64,000 nucleotides of DNA, from assembly GCA_020860385.1 (NCBI GenBank), contig JAJBUK010000043.1, positions 1-64,000 of the forward strand, in the 5' to 3' direction. A model generated the notes under the pieces. The model ran no database searches. It saw only the letters and a list, made by a program, of their open reading frames with translations, and was not told the DNA's origin. Below, one piece after another: positions 7,461 through 16,153 of this stretch (position 1 is its first letter; each line of letters opens with the position of its first letter). The stretch comes from Clostridiales bacterium. GTDB lineage: Bacteria > Bacillota > Clostridia > Oscillospirales > Oscillospiraceae. Both the position numbers and the translations under genes were made by a program.

Positions 7461-10400
7461 TTGACCAGAAAGACCCTGCTGCGCACCATCAAAGCCACCT
7501 TTGGCCGTTATATTGCCATCCTTGCCATCATCGCCTTGGGGGTGGGCTTCTTCACGGGGCTGAAAAGCGCCGAGCCTGCCATGCGGAATACGGCGGAGGA
7601 CTATTGGGAAGAGCTGCGGTTTTACGACTTTCAGCTTCTGTCCACCCTTGGCCTGACAGAGGAGGATGTGGACGCCTTCGCCGCGCTGGACGGGGTCACG
7701 GCGGCGGAGGGCGGCTACAGCATGGACGCGCTGGCGGAGGTGGAGGGCCAGGAGGAAACCCTGGCGCTGCAATTCCTGTCGCTGATGGAGGAGACCACCC
7801 TGGTGGAGTTGACGGCGGGACGCCTGCCGGAAGGCGCGGACGAGTGCCTGGCGGACGCGGATGCCTTCACCGCGGAGGACATCGGCAAAACCATTACCCT
7901 TTCCGCTGCCAACGAGGAGGACACGCTGGACACCTTCGACGTGACGGAGTTTACCATCGTGGGGGTGGCCCAGTCCTCCCGCTACATCAGCACCGACCGG
8001 GGCAGCACCTCCCTGGGCAGCGGCACCCTGACGGGGTTTGTCTATCTGCCGAAGGAGACGTTCTCCTCCGAAGCGTATCACGAGATTTTACTGTGCTGCG
8101 AGTTACCGGGCGCCCTCTATTCTGAGGAATATGAGACGGCCCGGGATGAGATGGAGGAGCGCATCAAGGCGCTGCTGGAGGAGCGGGGCCTGCTGCGCTA
8201 TACCGAGCTTCGGACGGAAGGGGAATCGGAGTTGGCGGACGCCCGGCAGGAATTAGACGACGGCTGGGCGGAGTACGAGGACGGCAGAGCAGAGTTGGAC
8301 GATGCTGCCGCGGAGTTGACAGATGCCCGGCAGGAGCTGGACGACGGCTGGGCGGAGTATGAGGACGGCAAGGCGGAGGCTGAGGCAGAGCTTGCCGACG
8401 CCGCCGCGAAGCTGGCGGACGCCCGGCAGGAATTAGACGATGGCTGGGCGGAGTATGAGGACGGCAAAGCGGAGGCCGAGGCGTCGCTTGCCGATGCCGC
8501 CGCAGAGCTGGCGGACGCCCGACAGACATTGGACGACGGCTGGGCAGACTATGAGGCGGGCAAGGCGGAAGCGGAGGCAGAGCTTGCCGATGCGGAAGCG
8601 CAGCTGACCGCCGCCCAGCAGGAAATCGAGGACGCTCTGGCGGAGGTGGAGGCCGGAGAGGCGCAGCTTGCCGCCGCCCAGACGGAACTGGAGGAGAGCG
8701 CGGCCCAGCTGGCCGCCGCCCGACAGGAATTAGAGGAGAACGAGGCCCAGCTGACCGCCGCCCGCGCCCAGCTGGAGGAAGGAGAGGCTGCCCTGGACGA
8801 GCAGGAAGCCGCTCTGGCGGAGCAGGAGGAACAGCTTGCCCAGACGAGGGCCGCCACCCTGGAGCCGCTGGAAGCGGCGGTTGAGACGCTGACGGCCCAG
8901 GCGCAGGCGCTGCAAGCCGAGTTGGACGCCCTGGAGGACACGGAGGATTCCACAGAACTGGAAGCGCAGCTTGCCGAGGTGCAGGCCCAACTCGCCCAGG
9001 CGCAGGCGGCGCTGACCCAGGCGGAGGAAGCGTTTGCAGCCTCCGAGGCGGAGTTGGCAGCGGCAAAAGCCCAGCTGACCGCGGCCCGGGAGGCCCTCGC
9101 CGCCCAGGCGCAGGAGTTGGAGGCCGGAGAGGCGGCCCTGACTGCGGGCTGGGCGGAGGTGGAAGCCGGGGAAGCCCAGCTTGCCCAGGCGCAAGCCACC
9201 CTGGAGGAGGAGAGCCAGACCCTTGCTGCGGCCCGCGCCCAGCTGGAAAGCGGCGCGGCGACGCTGGCGGCGCAGCAGGCGGCCTACGAGGCGGCGAAGG
9301 CCGCGGCGGAGCAGGAGTTGGCCGCCGCCCTGGCCCAGCTGGAGGAAGGCGAAGCCTCGTATGCGGCAGGGCTGGCCGAGTATGAGGACGGCAAGGCGGA
9401 GGTGGAAGCGGAATTGGCTGACGCCCTGGCCCAGCTGGAAGAGGGCGAAGCAGAGTACGCCGACGGCCTGGCCGAGTATGAGGACGGCAAAGCCGAAGCG
9501 GAACAGAAGCTGGCCGATGCCCTGACCGAATTGGAGGACGGGGAAGCGGAGTACGCCGACGGCCTGGCCGACTACCAGGAGGCCAAAGGGGACGCGGAGC
9601 AGGAGTTAGCCGACGCCCTGACCGAGCTGGAGGAGGGCGAAGCGGACTATGCCGACGGTGTGGCGGAACTGGAGACATTGAAGGAGCCCACGCTGTACAC
9701 CCTGGACAGGGACAGCAATTCAGGCTACGTCTCCTATGAGAACGACATCGTCATCGTCAGCAGCATCGCCAACGCCTTTCCGGTGTTCTTTGCGCTGATT
9801 GCCGCCCTGGTGTGCATCACCACCATGACCCGGATGGTCAACGAGGAACGCACCCAAATCGGCACCCTGAAAGCCCTGGGCTACGGGGAGGGCCGCGTCT
9901 CACTGAAATACATCCTGTACGCAGGCAGCGCCGCCGCCCTGGGCAGCATCGCCGGGTATTTCCTGGGCAGCTTCCTCCTGCCTCAGGTGATGTGGATGGC
10001 CTACGCCATCAGCTATGGGTTCGCCCCGCTGGAATACTATTTCAGCCCCATTATGTTTGTGGGCGGGCTGCTGATTGCACTGGTGGGCTCGGTGGGGGTC
10101 ACCATGCTGGCCTGCCGTCGGGAGTTCCTGGAGAATCCGGCGGATTTGATCCGGCCCAAGGCCCCCAGCGGAGGGAAGCGCATCCTGCTGGAGCGCTTCA
10201 CGCCGCTGTGGAAGCGCCTGTCTTTCCTGAATAAGGTCACCATCCGCAACACCTTCCGCTATAAACGGCGGATGATTATGATGCTGGTGGGCATCGGCGG
10301 CTGTACGGCGCTGCTGGTCACCGGCTATGGCATCAAGGACTCCGTCGCCAACCTGCTGAACTACCAGTACGATGAAATCATGCTTTACGACGGGGCGGTC

Positions 10401-11330
10401 ACCCTGGGGGAGGACCTCAGCCAGGAGGAGTACGCTGCCGTTGAGGCGCTGCTGGAAGGGGAGAGCCTGCAATACGCCCTGGCCTATCAGAGCAATGAGA
10501 CGGTGGCCTCCGCCGATGGCGAGAAGAAAGCTACAGTCATTGCCCTGTCTGCGGAGGACGCCCAGGGGCTCTTCGACCTCCACGACGGAAACAAAGAGAT
10601 TGCCTGGCCGGAGGCCGGGGAGGCGGTACTGACCGCCAAGCTGGCGGACAAGCTGGGCGTGCAGACAGGGGACAGCGTCACCATCCCGCTGACCAGCGGC
10701 GGGGAGGTCACGGTGACCGTCTCCGGCATCTGTGACAACTTCCTGAACCACTACGTCTACCTTTCCGAGGAAACAGCGGGGGAGGAGGTGGTGAACGCCG
10801 CCTATTACCGCACGGAGGAGGACGACTCCGCCGCCGCCCTGGCCACCAGCCTGCGGAACCTGGACGGGGTGAGTTACGTCTCCCTGTCGGCGGAGGAGCG
10901 GGCGCTGATGGAGGCGTCCATGTCCAGCCTGAACTATGTGGTGCTGCTGGTGGTGGTGTGCGCCGGGGCGCTGGCCTTCATCGTGCTGTACAACCTGACC
11001 AATATCAACATTATGGAGCGGATGCGGGAGGTTGCCACCCTGAAGGTGCTGGGCTTCCACACGGGGGAGACGGCGTCCTACGTCCTGCGGGAGAACATCA
11101 TCCTGTCCGTGCTGGGCGGCCTGCTGGGCTTGGGCTTGGGCAAGCTGCTGCACTGGTACGTCATGGAGCAGGTGCAGGTGGACGCCATGACCTTTGAGGT
11201 GCGGGTGGCCTGGGTGAGCTACCTCTACTCCTTCGTGCTGACGGTGGCGTTCGCCCTGATTGCCAACTTCTTCATGCGGTTCAAGCTGGAGCAAATCAAC
11301 ATGGCCGAATCGCTGAAATCGGTGGAATGA
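7461..11330 (+). CDS. FtsX-domain ABC permease with a giant extracytoplasmic coiled coil
   Basis: This permease (1289 aa) pairs with the preceding ATPase. It starts at TTG 7461 behind GGTGAGG. The order is: TM1 (about 17-38), an extracytoplasmic MacB-like domain (40-250), an Ala/Glu/Gln-rich coiled coil (about 256-740), then FtsX domain 1 with three TM segments (about 770-885). A second FtsX unit follows, with a TM near 955, an external domain and three TM segments (about 1155-1280). Both FtsX cores carry the usual permease segments, for example TLKALGYGEGRVSLKY and TLKVLGFHTGE. The coil is built partly of 32-residue repeats and would project far from the membrane. The family is clear but the length is exceptional; the substrate is unknown. 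Confidence 0.9.
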   Translation: MTRKTLLRTIKATFGRYIAILAIIALGVGFFTGLKSAEPAMRNTAEDYWEELRFYDFQLLSTLGLTEEDVDAFAALDGVTAAEGGYSMDALAEVEGQEETLALQFLSLMEETTLVELTAGRLPEGADECLADADAFTAEDIGKTITLSAANEEDTLDTFDVTEFTIVGVAQSSRYISTDRGSTSLGSGTLTGFVYLPKETFSSEAYHEILLCCELPGALYSEEYETARDEMEERIKALLEERGLLRYTELRTEGESELADARQELDDGWAEYEDGRAELDDAAAELTDARQELDDGWAEYEDGKAEAEAELADAAAKLADARQELDDGWAEYEDGKAEAEASLADAAAELADARQTLDDGWADYEAGKAEAEAELADAEAQLTAAQQEIEDALAEVEAGEAQLAAAQTELEESAAQLAAARQELEENEAQLTAARAQLEEGEAALDEQEAALAEQEEQLAQTRAATLEPLEAAVETLTAQAQALQAELDALEDTEDSTELEAQLAEVQAQLAQAQAALTQAEEAFAASEAELAAAKAQLTAAREALAAQAQELEAGEAALTAGWAEVEAGEAQLAQAQATLEEESQTLAAARAQLESGAATLAAQQAAYEAAKAAAEQELAAALAQLEEGEASYAAGLAEYEDGKAEVEAELADALAQLEEGEAEYADGLAEYEDGKAEAEQKLADALTELEDGEAEYADGLADYQEAKGDAEQELADALTELEEGEADYADGVAELETLKEPTLYTLDRDSNSGYVSYENDIVIVSSIANAFPVFFALIAALVCITTMTRMVNEERTQIGTLKALGYGEGRVSLKYILYAGSAAALGSIAGYFLGSFLLPQVMWMAYAISYGFAPLEYYFSPIMFVGGLLIALVGSVGVTMLACRREFLENPADLIRPKAPSGGKRILLERFTPLWKRLSFLNKVTIRNTFRYKRRMIMMLVGIGGCTALLVTGYGIKDSVANLLNYQYDEIMLYDGAVTLGEDLSQEEYAAVEALLEGESLQYALAYQSNETVASADGEKKATVIALSAEDAQGLFDLHDGNKEIAWPEAGEAVLTAKLADKLGVQTGDSVTIPLTSGGEVTVTVSGICDNFLNHYVYLSEETAGEEVVNAAYYRTEEDDSAAALATSLRNLDGVSYVSLSAEERALMEASMSSLNYVVLLVVVCAGALAFIVLYNLTNINIMERMREVATLKVLGFHTGETASYVLRENIILSVLGGLLGLGLGKLLHWYVMEQVQVDAMTFEVRVAWVSYLYSFVLTVAFALIANFFMRFKLEQINMAESLKSVE
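8229..8600 (+). repeat. Tandem 96-bp coding repeats, N-terminal block of the coiled coil
   Basis: Four units start at 8229, 8313, 8409 and 8505; the first is 84 bp and the others 96 bp. Each encodes a variant of ELADARQELDDGWAEYEDG plus an Ala/Glu spacer. The nucleotide sequence is also strongly similar between units, which implies recent duplication or gene conversion. Confidence 0.85.
9297..9680 (+). repeat. Tandem 96-bp coding repeats, C-terminal block of the coiled coil
   Basis: Four 32-codon units start at 9297, 9393, 9489 and 9585. Each follows the pattern K-x-x-x-E-Q-E-L-A-D-A-L-x-x-L-E-x-G-E-A-x-Y-A-D-G-L. Copy number may differ between strains. Confidence 0.85.
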
Positions 11331-11337
11331 GTAAAAA

Positions 11338-11376
11338 AGACCGGATACACGGGGCTAGTTCCCGTGTATCCGGTCT
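11338..11376 (+). terminator. Terminator after the ABC exporter operon
   Basis: AGACCGGATACACGGG (11338-11353) and CCCGTGTATCCGGTCT (11361-11376) form a perfect 16-bp stem, followed by GATTTGTT. A short A run before it may help it act on the opposing gene too. Confidence 0.88.
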
Positions 11377-11404
11377 GATTTGTTCTCTGTATGGTGAAGT
11401 GGCT

Positions 11405-12193
11405 TTACACCGGCACATCCCCCAGCAACGCCAGCAGCTCCTGATGAACCAGCCCGTTGGAGGCCACCACGTCGGAGTTGCGGTACAGGCAGGGCGTGTT
11501 CCCGGCCTCATCGGTCAGGCGGCCGCCCGCCTCCTCCAAAATCAGCATTCCGGCGCAGAAATCCCAGGGCTTCAAGTCCAGCTCCACGAAGCACTCCGTC
11601 CTGCCGCAGGCCACATAGCACAGGTCCAGTTCTGCGCTGCCGCCCCGGCGCACGTCCTCCGAAGCGCAGAACAGCCGCCTGGCCCGCTCAAAGACGGAGA
11701 CGCTTTTGGATTTGTCATAGGGGGTGGTGCCGAACACGGTCAGGGAGTGGGCCAGATCCGGGTGGCGGCTGACCTGAATCGGCGCGCCGTTCAGCCAGCC
11801 CCCCTCCCCCCGCAGGGCGGAGAAGGTCTCCTCCCGGAAGGGATTATAGACCACGGCGCACTGAATTGCCCCCTCCGCGCAGTAGGCCAGGGCTACGCAG
11901 CTCTGCTGATAGTCGTGCATCAGGTTGGTGGTGCCGTCGATGGGGTCCAGGACCCAGAAGGGGCGGGTGGGGTCAATGCTCCACTTGGCCTCCTCCTCCG
12001 CCAGCAGCTGGGCGTCGGGGCAGAGCCCGGGCAGGGCGCCCTCCAGATAGTGCTGTACGCCCAGGTCAACGGCGGTCACATAGTCCGCCAGCCCCTTCAC
12101 CGTGACCTGGCGGGCGGCGTAGGCGTCCATAATGATGGGGCGGGTGCTGTGTATCAGGGCGAGCAAATCATCCATAGAGAAGGGAAGTATCAT
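11405..12193 (-). CDS. Inositol monophosphatase family protein
   Basis: This Mg-dependent sugar/inositol phosphatase has 262 aa, a standard length. The catalytic motifs are intact: the AEEE segment (near 66), DPIDGTTN (near 84) and WDFCAG (near 210). The family acts on inositol phosphates, histidinol phosphate, 3'-phosphoadenosine-5'-phosphate or fructose-1,6-bisphosphate, and the substrate cannot be read from the sequence. AAAAAGGAGTG lies before the ATG. It stands just downstream of another minus-strand gene, 23 bp apart, and converges on the ABC exporter. Confidence 0.9.
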   Translation of the reverse strand: MILPFSMDDLLALIHSTRPIIMDAYAARQVTVKGLADYVTAVDLGVQHYLEGALPGLCPDAQLLAEEEAKWSIDPTRPFWVLDPIDGTTNLMHDYQQSCVALAYCAEGAIQCAVVYNPFREETFSALRGEGGWLNGAPIQVSRHPDLAHSLTVFGTTPYDKSKSVSVFERARRLFCASEDVRRGGSAELDLCYVACGRTECFVELDLKPWDFCAGMLILEEAGGRLTDEAGNTPCLYRNSDVVASNGLVHQELLALLGDVPV

Positions 12194-12216
12194 CGTCGCG
12201 TCACTCCTTTTTAAAT

Positions 12217-12924
12217 CTATACATCAAAGAGGAAAACATTTGGCACAGCCTGAGAACCGAACGTCTTGATTGCCATGCGATACATCGCTTTTGCGTGAAT
12301 CCTGTCATGCCAGATGAAGCGCCTCAGCACCTTTCTCAGTGACCATTCTTCCTCATAGCTTCCAAGGGAAACCTTGCTTTCCAGAAAGCCCGGTTGCCGT
12401 TCCAGCGCTATAAATCCGCGGGCTCTGCAATCAAGGATGCTGCCTTCATTATCTGCAGCAACTCCGATTTCGCCAAAGTAATAGGAATTGACATTTTTTG
12501 TATGCTCATACATCTCAAATGCTGTGCGGGGAACGGTTCCGTAGAAAGTCTGTCTCATCGGCAAACAGCTTTGATTCCTGTCCGGCATTGCGCAGTACAG
12601 AGTCAAAAAATCCTGAGCCGATTTTAAGGCCAGGGATTTCAACGCCTCATACTCAGATAGGCTCAGCGCATTCCGTTCGCTGTCAAACATGACATCTGAA
12701 TCAGCGTCAGAAATCGTCAGCTCAGACCGCTTTTCCTGGGCTATTTCAAGGGCAAAATCAACTGGGCTAGAGCCGTCCCTCCACATGAGATAGGAGTTCA
12801 GTTCAGCAGGCAGCTTCCGGAGCGCCAACTCTTTCGATGCGCCTCTTGTATAAGCGCCGGGAAAATTCTCCGCATAGACAAGACTGTCATTGCCATGATG
12901 CTCCCATACACATTTTATCAGCAT
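12217..12924 (-). CDS. Hypothetical protein with a C-terminal DinB-like histidine motif
   Basis: Not firmly recognised. I start at 12924 (MLIKCVWEHHG), because GGAGGG lies seven bases upstream; this gives 235 aa instead of 256. The N-terminal 45 or so residues (EHHGNDSLVYAENFPGAYTRG then a Leu-rich helix) look like a small HicB-like or substrate-recognition domain. The C-terminal two-thirds are helical and contain FIWHDRIHAKAMYRM near the end, similar to the His-ligand helix of DinB/YfiT metal-dependent transferases. No signal peptide or membrane segment is seen. The metal-enzyme idea rests on that motif alone. Confidence 0.6.
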   Translation of the reverse strand: MLIKCVWEHHGNDSLVYAENFPGAYTRGASKELALRKLPAELNSYLMWRDGSSPVDFALEIAQEKRSELTISDADSDVMFDSERNALSLSEYEALKSLALKSAQDFLTLYCAMPDRNQSCLPMRQTFYGTVPRTAFEMYEHTKNVNSYYFGEIGVAADNEGSILDCRARGFIALERQPGFLESKVSLGSYEEEWSLRKVLRRFIWHDRIHAKAMYRMAIKTFGSQAVPNVFLFDV

Positions 12925-13070
12925 AAACAATCCCTCCGCCATATCGACAGGCGATGTTCCCTTTGATTCCTTCCTACATGGTAACATAGATACGGGGAAA
13001 GGTCAAGAAAGGGGCGAAGCCCGTCTCTCAGCCGCCGCCGGAAAAAACCGGAAAAAATGCCGGAAAGCCG

Positions 13071-13099
13071 TGGAAAATCGGAGCGGAACACGGTATAAT
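13071..13099 (+). promoter_or_regulatory. Probable promoter of the sirtuin gene
   Basis: TGGAAA (13071-13076), 17 bp, TATAAT (13094-13099), about 50 bp before the ATG. The -10 is perfect and the -35 weak. Confidence 0.55.
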
Positions 13100-13147
13100 A
13101 GAGGGAGAACCCTGTGACACAGGACAAACGGAAAGGCGGCGCAGCAT

Positions 13148-13882
13148 ATGGAACAAACCAAGGGCATCGAAACTCTACAGAACTGGATTTCTGAGAGCAG
13201 CAACATCGTTTTCTTCGGTGGGGCGGGGGTCAGCACGGAAAGCGGCATCCCCGACTTCCGCAGCCAGGACGGCCTGTACAACCAGACCTATGACGAGCCG
13301 CCGGAGACCATCATCTCCCACTCCTACTTCATGCGTTACCCGGAGAAGTTCTACCGGTTTTACAAGGCGAAGATGATTGCCCCTAACGCCAAGCCCAACG
13401 CCGCCCATTACAAGCTGGCGGAGCTGGAGCAGGCGGGCAAGCTGAAAGCGGTCATCACCCAGAACATCGACGGCCTGCACCAGGACGCAGGCAGCCGGGA
13501 AGTGCTGGAGCTCCACGGCAGCGTCCGCCGGAACGACTGTATGCGCTGCGGCGCACATTTTGACGGGGTGGACGTGATTCTGGACGCCCCCGGCGTGCCC
13601 CGCTGCCCCAAGTGCGGCGGCATCATCAAGCCGGACGTGGTGCTGTACGAGGAAGGGCTGGACGATACCACCTTATATAAGGCGGTGAACTACATCCGTC
13701 AGGCGGATGTGCTGATTGTGGGGGGCACCTCCCTGGTGGTCTACCCGGCGGCGGGGCTGTTGCGGTACTACCGGGGGAACAAGCTGGTGCTCATCAACTT
13801 GCAGCCCACCGGTATGGACAGCGAGGCCGACCTGGTGATTGCCGGGAAAATCGGCCAGGTGCTGGGGCAAATTACAGTTTAA
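13148..13882 (+). CDS. cobB: NAD-dependent protein deacylase (Sir2 family)
   Basis: This sirtuin removes acyl groups from lysine using NAD. Its 244 aa match the bacterial class. The motifs are complete: [30 protein letters not shown], the catalytic His in LELHGS, a four-Cys zinc site (CMRC and CPKC) and [21 protein letters not shown] precedes the ATG. The DUF2812 gene follows closely on the same strand. The symbol follows common usage for single bacterial sirtuins. Confidence 0.94.
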   Translation: MEQTKGIETLQNWISESSNIVFFGGAGVSTESGIPDFRSQDGLYNQTYDEPPETIISHSYFMRYPEKFYRFYKAKMIAPNAKPNAAHYKLAELEQAGKLKAVITQNIDGLHQDAGSREVLELHGSVRRNDCMRCGAHFDGVDVILDAPGVPRCPKCGGIIKPDVVLYEEGLDDTTLYKAVNYIRQADVLIVGGTSLVVYPAAGLLRYYRGNKLVLINLQPTGMDSEADLVIAGKIGQVLGQITV

Positions 13883-13900
13883 AGGAAAAAGGTGATTCTT

Positions 13901-15082
13901 GTGCGGGAGGAACGCTACATCTGGTTTCGGTATGGCCCGGAGGACTATCTCGGCGTCCGGGAGAAGCTAAACCGTCTGGCCGCCCAGGGCTGGGAGCTGG
14001 CGGAGGAGCGGGACTGCCATTGCTGCTTTGCCAGGTTCACCCCCACCGCCCGCACCGAGCTGACCTATGACGTGGAGCCGGTACCGCTCCTGCGGAAGGA
14101 GGAAGCGGCGCAGGACGCCGTCCTGGCCCGGGAGGCGGAGGGCTGGGAGCCGGTGGCCACCCTGAACGGCATGGACATCTACCGCTCCATTCCCCTGCGC
14201 TTCCCCAAGCTGCGGGAGGGGGAGGCGGCGGCGCAGACCCGCCGCACCGTTCTGGCCCAGCGGTACGGAGTGTCTGTGCTGGTGCTGCTGGCTGTGCTGG
14301 CGGCGGCCGTCTACCTGTACCTGACCGGGGGGACGTGGTACCTGTCCAACCTATCCCTCTGGCTGATGGGGACGGCGTTGCCGGTGACGGTGGGCGGCCT
14401 GTTCTGGCTGGGGCGGCGGACAGTCGACCTGGCGCGGCGAACGCCCCGGCCTGCCCCGCCGTGGAGCATGATGGCTGGCAGCGTGTTGGCGGCCCTGGGA
14501 CGGGTCTGGCTGCTGCTGACGGCGTTCATGCTGGCGTTGGACCAGCTCACGACGGCGGCGGCCTGCCTGGTGGCGCTGTGCTATCTGGCGGCGGTGGGGG
14601 CTGTCTCCGGCCTGTGGCGGCGCAAAGACTTCGGCCTGTACCGGCGGGTGGCTGCCCTGGTGACGGGCATCGCCATCCTGTCCGCCTACCTGCTGAGCCT
14701 GGCCTATCCCGGACGGGTGAACGTGTCCATTCTGGATGAGTACACCCGGCTGCAATACCGGGAGGAGGCCGTCGTCCAGCTGGAGGACCTGGGGCTGGAA
14801 GGGGAGGAGCTGCTGTCCGGCTCCTACCAGCGGAGCGGCTCCTTCCTGGTGACCTGCACCAGCTATACGGAGTACTGGATGCTGGACGGGGAGATGGCGA
14901 CCCTGTCCACCACCGCCTACGTCTGCCGCCTGGGGTCGGCGGATTGGCTCTATGAGCAGCTGTCGGCAGAGGTCGGCGCGGAGGAGATTTTGTACCGCAG
15001 CGGAAACACGGTGGTGCGCTTCTCCGCCCCCATCGAGGGGCTGACCTGGGAGGATGTGGCGGTGGCACTGAATGAGGACTGA
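13901..15082 (+). CDS. DUF2812 domain-containing membrane protein
   Basis: This is a membrane protein of unknown role (393 aa). The N terminus (about 1-100) resembles DUF2812, with the pattern of a start codon, an aromatic FRYGPEDYLGVREKLNRLA helix and LAAQGWELAEE. Five or six hydrophobic segments follow (about 120-275), then an extracytoplasmic or cytosolic domain of about 120 residues (LDEYTRLQYREEAVVQLEDL onward). The tracked start is GTG 13892; GTG 13901 is spaced better from AAAAAGGTG, so I use it. DUF2812 genes often sit beside PadR regulators, but none is here. It probably shares a transcript with the sirtuin. Confidence 0.7.
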   Translation: MREERYIWFRYGPEDYLGVREKLNRLAAQGWELAEERDCHCCFARFTPTARTELTYDVEPVPLLRKEEAAQDAVLAREAEGWEPVATLNGMDIYRSIPLRFPKLREGEAAAQTRRTVLAQRYGVSVLVLLAVLAAAVYLYLTGGTWYLSNLSLWLMGTALPVTVGGLFWLGRRTVDLARRTPRPAPPWSMMAGSVLAALGRVWLLLTAFMLALDQLTTAAACLVALCYLAAVGAVSGLWRRKDFGLYRRVAALVTGIAILSAYLLSLAYPGRVNVSILDEYTRLQYREEAVVQLEDLGLEGEELLSGSYQRSGSFLVTCTSYTEYWMLDGEMATLSTTAYVCRLGSADWLYEQLSAEVGAEEILYRSGNTVVRFSAPIEGLTWEDVAVALNED

Positions 15083-15105
15083 ACCACAGCGCGGCAGCGC
15101 GGAAA

Positions 15106-15143
15106 CCCGGCTATAGCGGGACGCTATAGCCGGGCATTCTTTT
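15106..15143 (+). terminator. Terminator after the DUF2812 gene
   Basis: CCCGGCTATAGC (15106-15117) pairs with GCTATAGCCGGG (15123-15134) and is followed by CATTCTTTTT. From here to the promoter at 15480 I see no gene, RNA or repeat. Confidence 0.88.
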
Positions 15144-15479
15144 TCGATATTGGCGAAAGATGAACTGTAATGCTAAAATAGGAATGCAAAGCGGCGCTGC
15201 GGCAGATGCCGAACGGACAACGCAAAGAACGGAGCGTTCAACCGCTGTTCTTCGCAAGGGTTAAAGTTTGACGAAAAAACAGTCAAAAATGGGGGAAACA
15301 GTGGTTTTATCAAAGAAATACCGAATGTTTCTGAATTTCGTGCCGTTTTGCCCTGCACGGATTTGCAATAGAAACATAAGTAACTTGCAAAAATAGAGGG
15401 AAAATACGGCGCTGGTTCGGAGTGTGTCGAGAAAATTTGCCGAAAAATTTCAGAGGTCTGCAAAAAATGAATATTTTCC

Positions 15480-15509
15480 TTGACAATGCTGTCGGTGGAG
15501 ATGTATAAT
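15480..15509 (+). promoter_or_regulatory. Strong promoter for the opp leader
   Basis: TTGACA (15480-15485), 18 bp, TATAAT (15504-15509): consensus boxes. The predicted start is near 15516, about 640 nt before the oppA start codon. Confidence 0.75.
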
Positions 15510-15515
15510 AGCACC

Positions 15516-16147
15516 ATCAGTTGAGCGCCCTTGCATGAAGGGAATCCTTCAAGAGGCTCGGGCGCAGGCCCTCGTGTGGGAAACTGCAAACGCATCAGGT
15601 CATCTGCCGTGCTTTGAACGAAAGTGCCGTCATGCGGGGGCATTTTCCATGCCCCGGTGTTTCAGGCTTCGCCTGAAACGGGAACCATAACGGGCTTTAT
15701 GCTCCGGCGCTGAACGGTAAGGCGTTGCAGATACAGAGCGACTTATAATAACAGAAGGGAAGGCAAAGACGCTGACCGGTGAACGGCTGTTTCAGGCAAA
15801 CGGTGTCAGGAACGTCCATTTTGCGCTTCCCTGTTTTTCTATCATGCGGTCTTTCTTGCGTTAAAGCAAGAAAGCGTAGGAAAAACAAATGTTTTTCCGC
15901 GAGAAACAAACGCGGTGCCTTTGGTGCGCGGAGCGGGAGTCGCTGTTCCCCGGTAGGGGACAGCGTTCCGGGCGCCGATGGTTGCCGCCTGGCGGGCCAG
16001 ACCCGCCTCCCCAGGTTGATTTGCTGAGCGATCAGCGGTCATATACATTCAGAACGGGGCTTGCGTAAGCAAACAAGGCGCTGCGTTGCCGCTGTGCAGG
16101 CCGCCCGGCTCCGGTTTGAAGGATTTTTCACAGCGGTAGAATGGAGA
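15516..16147 (+). other. Hairpin-rich long leader or ncRNA upstream of oppA
   Basis: No credible ORF is present, but compact hairpins follow one another. Examples are TGAAGG/CCTTCA inside GCGCCC/GGGCGC (about 15526-15564), GGGGCAT/ATGCCCC (15637-15655), GTTTCAGG/CCTGAAAC with a TTCG loop (15659-15679), CTTTCTTGC/GCAAGAAAG (15850-15874) and GGAAAAACA/TGTTTTTCC (15879-15898). CGCTGT-CCCC/GGGG-ACAGCG (15941-15965), GGCGGG/CCCGCC (15991-16007) and GCTGA/TCAGC (16023-16036) complete the set. GTGCTTT/AAAGTGC near 15609-15627 pairs through two G-U wobbles, which favours RNA. It matches no riboswitch, T-box, 6S, SRP or tmRNA signature I know. Leader versus independent ncRNA is undecided. Confidence 0.5.
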
Positions 16148-16153
16148 ATGAAC

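Noticed and set aside
8164-9678. 504-aa Pro/Arg-rich minus-strand ORF
   Set aside because: Antisense of the coiled-coil repeats of the FtsX permease; it is low complexity and has no start context.
8229-9680. Possible CRISPR or satellite array
   Set aside because: Repeats of 84-96 bp with in-frame coding similarity and no unique spacers; they encode a coiled coil. No CRISPR array or cas gene is visible anywhere in the window.
15516-15660. 6S, SRP, RNase P or T-box RNA
   Set aside because: None of the diagnostic strings (for example GAGGAAAGTCC or GGGTGG...ACCGCG) or overall folds is present.
15779-16027. 82-aa plus-strand ORF in the opp leader
   Set aside because: It is broken into hairpins at the DNA level, Arg/Cys-rich, and has no ribosome site.
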